Below, in pieces: positions 14,914-22,608 of a stretch of DNA of 37,624 nt. How positions within the stretch are numbered: position 1 is the stretch's first letter; every line of letters starts with the position of its first letter. Below the pieces are notes generated by a model. It searched no databases. It was not told the DNA's origin and was given only the letters and a program-made list of their open reading frames with translations. Position numbers and translations under genes: made by a program. The DNA is taken from contig NZ_JAQBNR010000027.1 in assembly GCF_028288465.1 (NCBI RefSeq), positions 1-37,624 of the forward strand, given 5' to 3'. This stretch comes from Ferruginibacter sp. (GTDB taxonomy: Bacteria; Bacteroidota; Bacteroidia; Chitinophagales; Chitinophagaceae).

Positions 14914-17019
14914 TTAAATCTTAATGTTACAAACATAGGCACCACTGGCAGGTATGGAAAAAAAATTCAAATGCAGTTCCGCACAATCTTTCTGCCACTG
15001 GGCAATCTTTCGAAAACTGTTTGAGGCATCAAAAATATATTTGCCGCAATTAAACACAGCTGCCAGCCGGGAAATGCTGAGTGAAGGATTTTTTGAAATG
15101 ATAATCAAATCAACATCTGTTTTTTGCAGACCCTGTTCAAACCTCATAGGTTTATCAATAAGTAATATTTTTTTATTCCCAAACTGGTAGAATTGCTGCC
15201 GCTGAAAAACGGTCTGCATGGAATCGCTCTGTTTGTGCAATTGCAATGCAATCCGCGCCGGCTTTAAATGAAAATTTTGCAGTACGCCATCCTCCAGCAA
15301 AATACTGTCTCCTACGAAATGGAACTCGTTGCCAGCCACAAAATCAATGGCCTGGTGCTGCGGTACATTGTATACAATTAATTGTTGCTGTTGTCTAATC
15401 TTCCAGTTTTCCCAGGCCTGCAATATTACAAATGCCAATAAAGAAATGATCGCCATCCTGAAAGAAGCTTTGCTTTGATTCAGCAACCACATGCCCACCC
15501 CAATTACAACTGCATATAGTAACCATGTACTGGCAACTGAAGAGGGAATATTGTCCCAGACTGCAAAAGAAACTTCGCTTACCAGGCGGATAATGCTATT
15601 CATTAACCAAACCATCCAACCTGCCAGCATACCAAGAAAACTGCCTGCAAACGGTACCCATGAAAAAGCGATCAAACCAATTTCTACAAATAATATAATG
15701 CCTGACAATGGCACTGCCACAATATTTGTGATGAGAAAAAGATTAGGGAACTGGTGAAAATAATAAATGCAGATAGGAAAAGTAAGCACCTGTGCCGCCA
15801 GCGAAATAGCCATCAGTTTCCAAATTTCGTCGAGCAATTTATTTTTAATGTAGAACCAGTTGTAAATGGCTTTTTGAAAAATAATAATACCTACAACGGC
15901 GAGGTAGGATAACTGAAATCCAACATCCCATAAAAAATAGGGGTTGTAACAAAGCATTACAAGCGCAGAGCCGGCCAGTGAATTATAAATGGAGGATTGC
16001 TTAGATAATTTTTTACCTACAGCAATAAAAGTAAACATCACTGCTGATCGTAATACGGAGGCTGCAGCGCCAGTTAATAAAGAAAAAATCCAAAGGCAGG
16101 CTAATATCAGTATTATCTGTGTAACTGTTGACTTATTTATCAGCGGAATCCTGGCAAACAGCCACACCAGTAATCCATAAATCAGTGCCAGGTGCATGCC
16201 GGAAATGGCAATAATGTGTACTACGCCGGTATTGCTGTAAGCCTGCACCAGGTCTTTATCCAAATCGTTGGTATACCCAATCAGCAAGGCTTCTGCAATA
16301 CCTAATTCATCTTTGCCTGATGAAATATTTTTTTGCAATACAGACAGGATAGCTGCCCTGGAAGAAAAAATAAATTGCCTGAAAGCATTGACATTTTTCT
16401 CATCCAGTCGCACCCAATCTTTTGGCTGCAGAAAAACATTGTGAAAAATTGATTGAAAGGCGGCATAACGCTGGTAATTAAATGCTCCGGGATTGCCTGA
16501 ATTTTTTATCGCCTGCAGCTTTTTATTAATGATTATTTTATCGCCATATTGCAACCCGGCAGGAAGCGAATCTTTTGCGAAATACAATAACACTTTTCCT
16601 TCAGTTTTCACCAGCGTATCGTGATGAATGATCGCTTCCACATAACCATCTGCTTTATATGATTTTGGTTTTTCAATCAGGGGTTCATTAATCCTTACCA
16701 CCAAATAATCATCCTCCTGGTAATATTGGCCAAACCAATTGTTGTTATGGTGCATATCTTTTTGCCAGGTTATCAGCAAACCGAAACAAACAATTAGCAG
16801 GTTCAGAATAACGGCTTGCAAAGACTGCAGTTTAAACTGTACAGCCATCGGAAACAGAAAAAACAGCCCGTAAGCAATGCTGAAACACATCACCCCGGTT
16901 AAACATGCAGCAACCGGAATTTGCAGGTACCATTCAAGGAGTATGCCTGCAATCAAAGGCACCAGCAGCCTGATAAACGGCGCCTTTTTCCAAACGGGTA
17001 TATCAAATGGTTTTGACAT
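14914..17019 (-). CDS. comEC: ComEC/Rec2-family DNA-uptake channel protein
   Basis: An inner-membrane protein expected to pass single-stranded DNA into the cytoplasm during natural transformation. It has 701 residues: two or three N-terminal helices (RLLVPLIAGILLEWYL and following), a periplasmic DUF4131-like OB region (about 90-230), and the Competence domain with the signature HIIAISGMHLALIYGLL (about 270-290) and many helices to about residue 525. The C-terminal soluble part (about 540-701) corresponds to the usual metallo-beta-lactamase-type nuclease domain but lacks an HxHxDH motif, so it is probably catalytically dead or has another role. The gene lies downstream of carB on the same strand but is separated from it by a strong terminator. 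Confidence 0.92.
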   Translation of the reverse strand: MSKPFDIPVWKKAPFIRLLVPLIAGILLEWYLQIPVAACLTGVMCFSIAYGLFFLFPMAVQFKLQSLQAVILNLLIVCFGLLITWQKDMHHNNNWFGQYYQEDDYLVVRINEPLIEKPKSYKADGYVEAIIHHDTLVKTEGKVLLYFAKDSLPAGLQYGDKIIINKKLQAIKNSGNPGAFNYQRYAAFQSIFHNVFLQPKDWVRLDEKNVNAFRQFIFSSRAAILSVLQKNISSGKDELGIAEALLIGYTNDLDKDLVQAYSNTGVVHIIAISGMHLALIYGLLVWLFARIPLINKSTVTQIILILACLWIFSLLTGAAASVLRSAVMFTFIAVGKKLSKQSSIYNSLAGSALVMLCYNPYFLWDVGFQLSYLAVVGIIIFQKAIYNWFYIKNKLLDEIWKLMAISLAAQVLTFPICIYYFHQFPNLFLITNIVAVPLSGIILFVEIGLIAFSWVPFAGSFLGMLAGWMVWLMNSIIRLVSEVSFAVWDNIPSSVASTWLLYAVVIGVGMWLLNQSKASFRMAIISLLAFVILQAWENWKIRQQQQLIVYNVPQHQAIDFVAGNEFHFVGDSILLEDGVLQNFHLKPARIALQLHKQSDSMQTVFQRQQFYQFGNKKILLIDKPMRFEQGLQKTDVDLIIISKNPSLSISRLAAVFNCGKYIFDASNSFRKIAQWQKDCAELHLNFFSIPASGAYVCNIKI

Positions 17020-17090
17020 ACTCCAAGATAACTATAAATAAATGAATATGAAAGTACCGATGAAAAATCGGGTTTGTGGCATTGCAAAAG

Positions 17091-17135
17091 AAAAAAACGG
17101 AACGGGTAACACTTTCAAAAAGTGTTACCCGTTCC
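17091..17135 (-). terminator. Strong rho-independent terminator of carB
   Basis: A perfect 17-bp inverted repeat (17099-17115 and 17119-17135) with a 3-base loop is followed on the minus strand by seven T residues (17091-17097). It lies 28 bases after the carB stop. It separates carB from comEC on the same strand, so comEC needs its own promoter in 17020-17090. Confidence 0.92.
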
Positions 17136-17163
17136 ATTACAATTATCTAGCTGCTTGTATTTA

Positions 17164-20016
17164 CTACTTACTTAAATGCATGCTGCGCTCTTTGTACAGC
17201 TGCCTGAAGTACGGATCACGCAAGTCTTTTATAAAGCGGATCGCTTCTCCCGTGCTCTTCATTTCTGGCCCTAATTCTTTACTAACACCCGGGAATTTAT
17301 TAAAGGAAAAAACAGGTTCTTTAATGGCAAATCCCTGCAGTTTTTTATCGTAAGTGAAATCGCTTATTTTATTTACCCCCAGCATAATTTTAGTAGCAAT
17401 GTTCAGGTAAGGAATCTGGTATGCTTTTGCGATAAACGGTGTGGTACGGCTCGCTCTCGGGTTGGCTTCAATCACAAACACGTTACCGTCTTTAATTGCA
17501 AACTGGATATTGATAAGGCCTTTTATATTTAGCTTACGGGCTATCTTTTCTGCATAATGTTCCATAGTGGTAACTATCAATGGAGACAGGTTGAATTGCG
17601 GTAAAACTGCATTACTATCTCCACTATGAATACCAGCCGGTTCTATATGTTCCATCACGCCCATGATGTGAAATTCTTCGCCATCAAAAATGGCATCAAT
17701 TTCAGCTTCCTGGCAGCGATCCAAGAAGTGATCAATGAGAATTTTATTGCCGGGCAAATGTTTGATCAAACTTAGAATACCTTTTTCAAGGTCCTCATCA
17801 TTCAATACAATGCGCATGCGCTGTCCCCCAATTACATAGCTGGGACGAATCAGCACCGGGTAACCTACGTGTTTTGCAACCTCAATAGCTTCGTCAGTAT
17901 TGTAGGCTGTACCATAGTTAGGATAAGGAATACCAAGTTCTTTCAGCGTATCACTAAACCTGCCGCGGTCTTCCGCAATATCCATGCTGTCGAAAGAAGT
18001 ACCGATAATTTTAATGCCTTTCTGATGTAATTGTTTTGCCAGCTTTAGGGCAGTTTGCCCGCCTAATTGCACAATTACACCTTCAGGTTTTTCGTGCTCT
18101 ATAATTTCCCAAAGATGTTCCCAGAAAACGGGTTCAAAATATAATTTATTGGCAATATCAAAATCAGTAGAAACAGTCTCCGGGTTGCAATTCACCATAA
18201 TGGCTTCATATCCGGCTTCTTTAACCGCCAGCAATCCGTGTACGCAACAGTAATCAAACTCAATACCCTGGCCAATTCTGTTAGGTCCGCTGCCTAAGAC
18301 AATTATTTTTTTCTTTGCCGAAACTTTTGATTCGTTGGATTCCAACGCTTTGTCAACCGGGGAATTTAAAGGTGCTTTTTCGAAGGTAGAATAGAAGTAA
18401 GGCGTCTTGGCTTCAAACTCAGCACTGCAGGTATCAACCATTTTAAACACCCTTGTTAAACCCATTTCTTTTCTGCGGTTATAAATAATTTCCGCATCAT
18501 CTTCTTTCATTATCCGCACAATCTGCTCATCACTAAATCCTAAAAATTTAGCTTGTGTCAGCAGTTCATCCGGCAATGTTTTCAGATCGTATTTAGCGAT
18601 CTCTTTTTCGCAGTCACATATCTTCTGAATCTGGTAAATAAACCAGCGGTCAATTCCTGTACTTTCACAAATGCGTTTTACGCTGGCACCCGCCATCAGC
18701 GCATCTTTAATGCGAAATACCCGGTCCCATTTAGGTATCTTGATGTATTCAATCAGTTCATCGGCATGCATTAAACTTTTGCCATAATAACCCAAACCAA
18801 CGGCTTCGTTTTCCAAACTCTGACAAGCTTTTTGTATCGCTTCTGCAAAGCTTCTGCCAATGGCCATTACTTCACCTACGCTCTTCATTTGAAAGCCCAG
18901 TGTATCATTAGCGCCTTTGAATTTATCAAAGTTCCAACGCGGTATTTTTACAATCACATAATCCAGTGCCGGCTCAAAATAAGCGGAAGTAGATTGGGTG
19001 ATCTGGTTTTTCAATTCATCCAGGTTATAACCAATTGCCAGCTTAGCGGCAATCTTTGCAATCGGGTAACCAGTGGCCTTACTTGCCAAGGCAGAGGAGC
19101 GGCTAACCCTAGGGTTTATTTCTACCACAATCAGCTCTTCTGTTTGTGGATTGAGGGCAAACTGCACATTACATCCGCCGGCAAAATTACCCAGCGCACG
19201 CATCATGCGGATGGCCGTGTTGCGCATCAGCTGGTAGGCTGTATCGCTCAAGGTCATAGCTGGTGCGACTGTTATACTATCGCCGGTGTGGACTCCCATC
19301 GGGTCAAAGTTTTCAACGGCGCAAATAATCACTACGTTGTCGTTATTATCCCTGAGTAATTCCAGTTCATATTCCTTCCAGCCCAGCACGGCTTTTTCAA
19401 CCAGTACTTCGTGTATCGGCGATGCAGTTAAACCGTTGTTCAGCGCATCGTCCAGTTCTTCTTTTTTAAATACAATACCGCCACCGCTGCCGCCCAGCGT
19501 AAAAGACGGACGAATTACCAAAGGAAATCCAACTTCCGCAGCAAACTCCTTTCCTTCTAAAAAAGAATTGGCAGTTCTTGCAGGACAAACGGGAATGCCC
19601 ATTTCAATCATCCACTGGCGAAATTTTTCCCTGTCTTCTGCTTTGTCAATTGCCTTAATATCTACACCTATCAGCCTAACGTTAAATTTCTCCCAAATAC
19701 CCAATTCATCCGCTTCCTTACAAAGGTTCAGGGCAGTTTGTCCACCCATGGTTGGCAATACTGCATCTATATCATTTTCTTCCAGTATCTGTTCAATACT
19801 TTCAACCGTTAATGGCAGCAGGTAAACCCTGTCGGCCATCATCGGGTCAGTCATGATAGTGGCCGGGTTACTGTTGATCAGTGTTACTTTAATACCTTCT
19901 TCACGTAAGCTTCTTGCAGCTTGTGTTCCCGAATAATCAAATTCGCAGGCTTGTCCTATAACGATTGGGCCAGAGCCGATAATTAATACTGAGTGGATGG
20001 AATTGTCTTTTGGCAT
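17164..20016 (-). CDS. carB: Carbamoyl-phosphate synthase large subunit, short form without allosteric domain
   Basis: CarB makes carbamoyl phosphate from bicarbonate, ATP and glutamine-derived ammonia for arginine and pyrimidine synthesis. The ATG at 20016 gives 950 residues starting MPKDNSIHSVLIIGSGPIVIGQACEFDYSGTQ; the longer frame to 20043 would start inside the promoter box at 20041-20048. Both synthetase halves are present: the first ATP-grasp unit with GGSGGGIVFKKEEL and VEINPRVSRSSALASKATGYP, the helical middle domain, then a second half opening VLGSGPNRIGQGIEFDYCCVHG and reaching VIEANPRASRTTPFIAKA. The protein stops about 50 residues later (KERSMHLSK), so the C-terminal MGS-like regulatory domain of the roughly 1070-residue forms is missing. 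carA is not in the window. A strong terminator follows. Confidence 0.97.
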   Translation of the reverse strand: MPKDNSIHSVLIIGSGPIVIGQACEFDYSGTQAARSLREEGIKVTLINSNPATIMTDPMMADRVYLLPLTVESIEQILEENDIDAVLPTMGGQTALNLCKEADELGIWEKFNVRLIGVDIKAIDKAEDREKFRQWMIEMGIPVCPARTANSFLEGKEFAAEVGFPLVIRPSFTLGGSGGGIVFKKEELDDALNNGLTASPIHEVLVEKAVLGWKEYELELLRDNNDNVVIICAVENFDPMGVHTGDSITVAPAMTLSDTAYQLMRNTAIRMMRALGNFAGGCNVQFALNPQTEELIVVEINPRVSRSSALASKATGYPIAKIAAKLAIGYNLDELKNQITQSTSAYFEPALDYVIVKIPRWNFDKFKGANDTLGFQMKSVGEVMAIGRSFAEAIQKACQSLENEAVGLGYYGKSLMHADELIEYIKIPKWDRVFRIKDALMAGASVKRICESTGIDRWFIYQIQKICDCEKEIAKYDLKTLPDELLTQAKFLGFSDEQIVRIMKEDDAEIIYNRRKEMGLTRVFKMVDTCSAEFEAKTPYFYSTFEKAPLNSPVDKALESNESKVSAKKKIIVLGSGPNRIGQGIEFDYCCVHGLLAVKEAGYEAIMVNCNPETVSTDFDIANKLYFEPVFWEHLWEIIEHEKPEGVIVQLGGQTALKLAKQLHQKGIKIIGTSFDSMDIAEDRGRFSDTLKELGIPYPNYGTAYNTDEAIEVAKHVGYPVLIRPSYVIGGQRMRIVLNDEDLEKGILSLIKHLPGNKILIDHFLDRCQEAEIDAIFDGEEFHIMGVMEHIEPAGIHSGDSNAVLPQFNLSPLIVTTMEHYAEKIARKLNIKGLINIQFAIKDGNVFVIEANPRASRTTPFIAKAYQIPYLNIATKIMLGVNKISDFTYDKKLQGFAIKEPVFSFNKFPGVSKELGPEMKSTGEAIRFIKDLRDPYFRQLYKERSMHLSK

Positions 20017-20040
20017 AATATGTTGCCTTCTGTAGGCGTG

Positions 20041-20048
20041 CAAAAGTA
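20041..20048 (-). promoter_or_regulatory. Candidate -7 box for carB
   Basis: The minus strand reads TACTTTTG, an exact TAnnTTTG match, 25 bases upstream of the ATG at 20016. It supports that start over the in-frame codon at 20043. No clear -33 TTG; that region is T-rich on the minus strand. The rest of 20017-20247 holds no gene that I can support. Confidence 0.5.
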
Positions 20049-20247
20049 AGGGACTGAGCGGAAAAAATGAAATGAGAAAATTTAAAACTTATCCCGGTCA
20101 GTAATGGCAACAGGTTTTAAAACACATAATACCAGCTAATATTTTCATAGCATCATCCTTGCGTCGCAATCCGTTCGTCCGCAATGCTGCTATTTGGCTT
20201 TTATTAAAGCGTAGATATTCGGGCAACTTATAGAGACTACCCAGATA

Positions 20248-21969
20248 TTATTTAACCCTTTTTGCTCCCTTCATCTTCTTAAACAACAATTTTCGTTTCA
20301 TTACATATTTGGTTTCATCAAAGTAATCTTTATGCCAGGTGAACGTTTCATCCAGCGGTTTTAAAAATCCCTGCAACGGCTGGTTATTTTTTGCCTGTAG
20401 CCTACTCAAATATCTTGGCCAAAAATGGACGAACAACCGATCAAACTCAGTCAGGTAAATATCGGCCACCCTGCTATCCCCTTTTATTACAAGGGTGTTT
20501 TCATCATTGTTCTGAATGGAGTTGGCGCTAAAATTTGCCGAGCCCATTACCACTACGGGCTTATCAGACAAGGGATCTACCAAAAAGAATTTATTGTGCA
20601 CATACAATATGCCGGCCCCGGTAATTGCTTTTGTTGTAATTTCTTTTGCCCATTGCTTTTCACCGCCTTCATACACAGCACCGGCAGTTACCTTCACATC
20701 AATGTCATTGCTTTTAACACCTGCGGCATCCGATGCAGATTCGAATAACAATAGCCGCAAGTATGCTTTATCTCTTTTAAAAACGGTATTAAACACTTCA
20801 TCCATATTGAAAGGAAAAACCATGCAAACCAGCTCCGTCGCACTGTCGATTAAATCGGCATAATGCTGCAAATGTGCGGGCGCCACATCTTTTACGTCAG
20901 GCAAATCCCTCGGACTAAAAAAAACATAAGTTCCCTTTGTAAGACCTACCAGGTCGGTATCTGGTTGTATGGCTTCACATAATTTTGCCTGTACGCTCAT
21001 AAACGGGTTACCCTGAATACCCGTCCAGTAATCAAGATATTTTTTAGCGATCGCATCATCCACAATCCAGTGACCAGTATTGCACTGACCAAAAATACCC
21101 GCCAGTGTAATGTTGGTTGAACCCGTCCATACCTGTTTGGGTTTTCCATCCTGGCATAAAACCATAAACTTATTGTGCGGCTGACTGGGCTTTGTACGCA
21201 GGGTTTTTATCATTGGCTCCAGGCCAGCTTTTTTAAGCATCGACTTGTTGTTCAGCCGAACAGTTCCGTCTTTGTACACTTTATCATCATACTGGTCGGG
21301 CTTGCCGCTCACGATCAGCTGAACATCTGCACCCCTGTCGGAAGCTGCTTTTAATTCATCTAAAAAAACCGGAAACTGCAGTTCATAAAACGAACCATAA
21401 ATGCTGAACGTGTTGTTGGTGGCCTGTTGCACAAACTTTAACAAGCCTTCACTCCATAAGTCTCTTCCTAAAAACGCCAGCGCATGTTCCAGCGCTACGC
21501 CCGTTAAATCACTGATGGGTTTGTTGCCATATTCTTTGTTATGCGCATAGGCTTGCGAGCCCGTAACACCGTAATTGAAATAAACAGAATGTTTTCCTTC
21601 CTGCAGGTTTTCCGTGGTAATTTCTATGCTGTTTTCATATTTTGGCAGGTGGTTAATAGCCGTGCCAAACATTGGCTTGACGGTATAGGTATAAGTCTGT
21701 CCCGGATCGGCCGTATAATCCTGCCAGTAAAAGGTTTGTAGCAAAGAAGTGTACCTTATTTCAGGATCTGTAACTGTTTGCAGCGAAGCAAAATATTTAG
21801 TGCCATTCAGGTATTTAACGATGCCATTTTTATCTTTCCTTTCCAAACTAAACCCAAGGAAATTTTTATTTTCAACTTTACTCTTCGCAATATCAAAAGA
21901 CAACAGTACAGTTTGTGTTCCTGCAACTGCATAAATTTTAAGATCGCTGCTTTCTTTTTTGTAACGCAT
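20248..21969 (-). CDS. Phospholipase D-like domain protein with fibronectin-type N-terminal region
   Basis: A 573-residue protein with no signal peptide. Residues about 10-120 have the strand pattern of one or two fibronectin type III-like modules (FLGFSLERKDKNGIVKYL and DPGQTYTYTVKPMFG). Two PLD units follow. The first (about 160-335) has NTFSIYGSFYEL and PHNKFMVL, then WTGSTNIT; His265 and Lys267 fit HxK, but the Asp of HxKx4D is Cys272. The second (about 365-510) has a full motif, His458-Lys460-Asp465 in VHNKFFLVD, then VVVMGSANFS. PLD-fold enzymes hydrolyse phosphodiesters in lipids or nucleic acids, usually with one HKD from each half, so activity is plausible but not certain. The substrate and role are unknown. 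It has no operon partner. Confidence 0.85.
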   Translation of the reverse strand: MRYKKESSDLKIYAVAGTQTVLLSFDIAKSKVENKNFLGFSLERKDKNGIVKYLNGTKYFASLQTVTDPEIRYTSLLQTFYWQDYTADPGQTYTYTVKPMFGTAINHLPKYENSIEITTENLQEGKHSVYFNYGVTGSQAYAHNKEYGNKPISDLTGVALEHALAFLGRDLWSEGLLKFVQQATNNTFSIYGSFYELQFPVFLDELKAASDRGADVQLIVSGKPDQYDDKVYKDGTVRLNNKSMLKKAGLEPMIKTLRTKPSQPHNKFMVLCQDGKPKQVWTGSTNITLAGIFGQCNTGHWIVDDAIAKKYLDYWTGIQGNPFMSVQAKLCEAIQPDTDLVGLTKGTYVFFSPRDLPDVKDVAPAHLQHYADLIDSATELVCMVFPFNMDEVFNTVFKRDKAYLRLLLFESASDAAGVKSNDIDVKVTAGAVYEGGEKQWAKEITTKAITGAGILYVHNKFFLVDPLSDKPVVVMGSANFSANSIQNNDENTLVIKGDSRVADIYLTEFDRLFVHFWPRYLSRLQAKNNQPLQGFLKPLDETFTWHKDYFDETKYVMKRKLLFKKMKGAKRVK

Positions 21970-22171
21970 GGCTGTTTAGTTTAGGGATTGATAAATTATT
22001 ATGGCTTATGTTTTTGTACTGGCAACTGAAATGAATTCTTAGCTTGTAACTAAGCAGGGGTTTACTATCAGAGAGGGGAGCAGGCAATTAACCAGGGACA
22101 ATCAGGTACAAAATAGCAATTAATTTAACCTTTTTAAGAAAAGTTTTTTTAATGCCTGTTGGTTGGCTCGC

Positions 22172-22209
22172 AAAAAAAACGCCAGCTCTTCTTTTTGAAA
22201 AAGCTGGCG
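22172..22209 (-). terminator. Rho-independent terminator of the YtxH-like gene
   Basis: CGCCAGCTCTT (22180-22190) pairs with AAAAGCTGGCG (22199-22209), with one mismatch and an 8-base loop. On the minus strand eight T residues follow (22172-22179). It lies about 50 bases beyond the stop at 22258. The rest of 21970-22257 contains upstream sequence of the PLD gene and no other feature I can support. Confidence 0.85.
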
Positions 22210-22257
22210 GTAACTTACCTGAGATAGCAATAAAATAGCGACGGATATTGTACAGCA

Positions 22258-22554
22258 TTAAGACGGTGTTCCTGCAGTACTGTCCTTTTTGCCAAACAAA
22301 TCGCTGATTGTTTTTTCAGCTTCACCAAAATGTTCTTTAAAAGCTTCGGTGCCTTTTGTTTTTAGTTCATCAAAATAGTCTTTGGCTTTGTCAAATGCGC
22401 CTTCGGCTTCGTCTTTCATTTTATGCGCTTTATCTTTTAGATCGGCAGCCAGTTTTTCTTTTTCTTCCGGCGTCATGCTCATATATTTTGCACCGGCTAA
22501 AGCAGCTGCAGCGCCTAACAAAAAAGTTGCAATGTGTTTTGAATTTACGCTCAT
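22258..22554 (-). CDS. YtxH-like small membrane stress protein
   Basis: The ATG at 22554 gives 98 residues starting MSVNSKHIATFLLGAAAALAGAKYM, a single N-terminal membrane segment rich in Gly/Ala. The rest is a charged, strongly helical Lys/Glu/Ala/Asp-rich region with heptad-like repeats (EEKEKLAADLKDKAHKMKDEA, then FDKAKDYFDELKTKG) ending in a polar tail. This is the layout of YtxH-domain and similar general-stress proteins. The role is unknown beyond an association with stress in other bacteria. It is divergent from the M23 gene, with only 54 bases between the two ATGs, and is followed by a clear terminator. The in-frame extension to 22620 would overlap the divergent gene and is rejected. 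Confidence 0.8.
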   Translation of the reverse strand: MSVNSKHIATFLLGAAAALAGAKYMSMTPEEKEKLAADLKDKAHKMKDEAEGAFDKAKDYFDELKTKGTEAFKEHFGEAEKTISDLFGKKDSTAGTPS

Positions 22555-22583
22555 GATAGTAATTTTTAGTGTGATTTTACAAT

Positions 22584-22591
22584 TAAGTTTG
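22584..22591 (+). promoter_or_regulatory. Candidate -7 box for the M23 peptidase gene
   Basis: TAAGTTTG matches TAnnTTTG exactly. The ATG is 17 bases after the box, giving a very short leader. It lies within the 54-base divergent region shared with the YtxH-like gene. Confidence 0.45.
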
Positions 22592-22608
22592 CATATTGAT
22601 TTTACAAT

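Noticed and set aside
19286..19825. Plus-strand open frame (179 codons) inside carB
   Set aside because: carB is unmistakable on the minus strand; the frame is a Ser/Pro-rich shadow.
20100..20247. tRNA or small RNA gene in the gap between carB and the PLD gene
   Set aside because: No cloverleaf, GTTCRA loop or terminator is seen; only short imperfect repeats such as TTGCGTCGCAA.
20248..21969. PLD-like protein as a defence (restriction-type) nuclease
   Set aside because: No partner helicase, methylase or other defence gene is adjacent; neighbours are carB and a YtxH-like gene, so this remains speculation.
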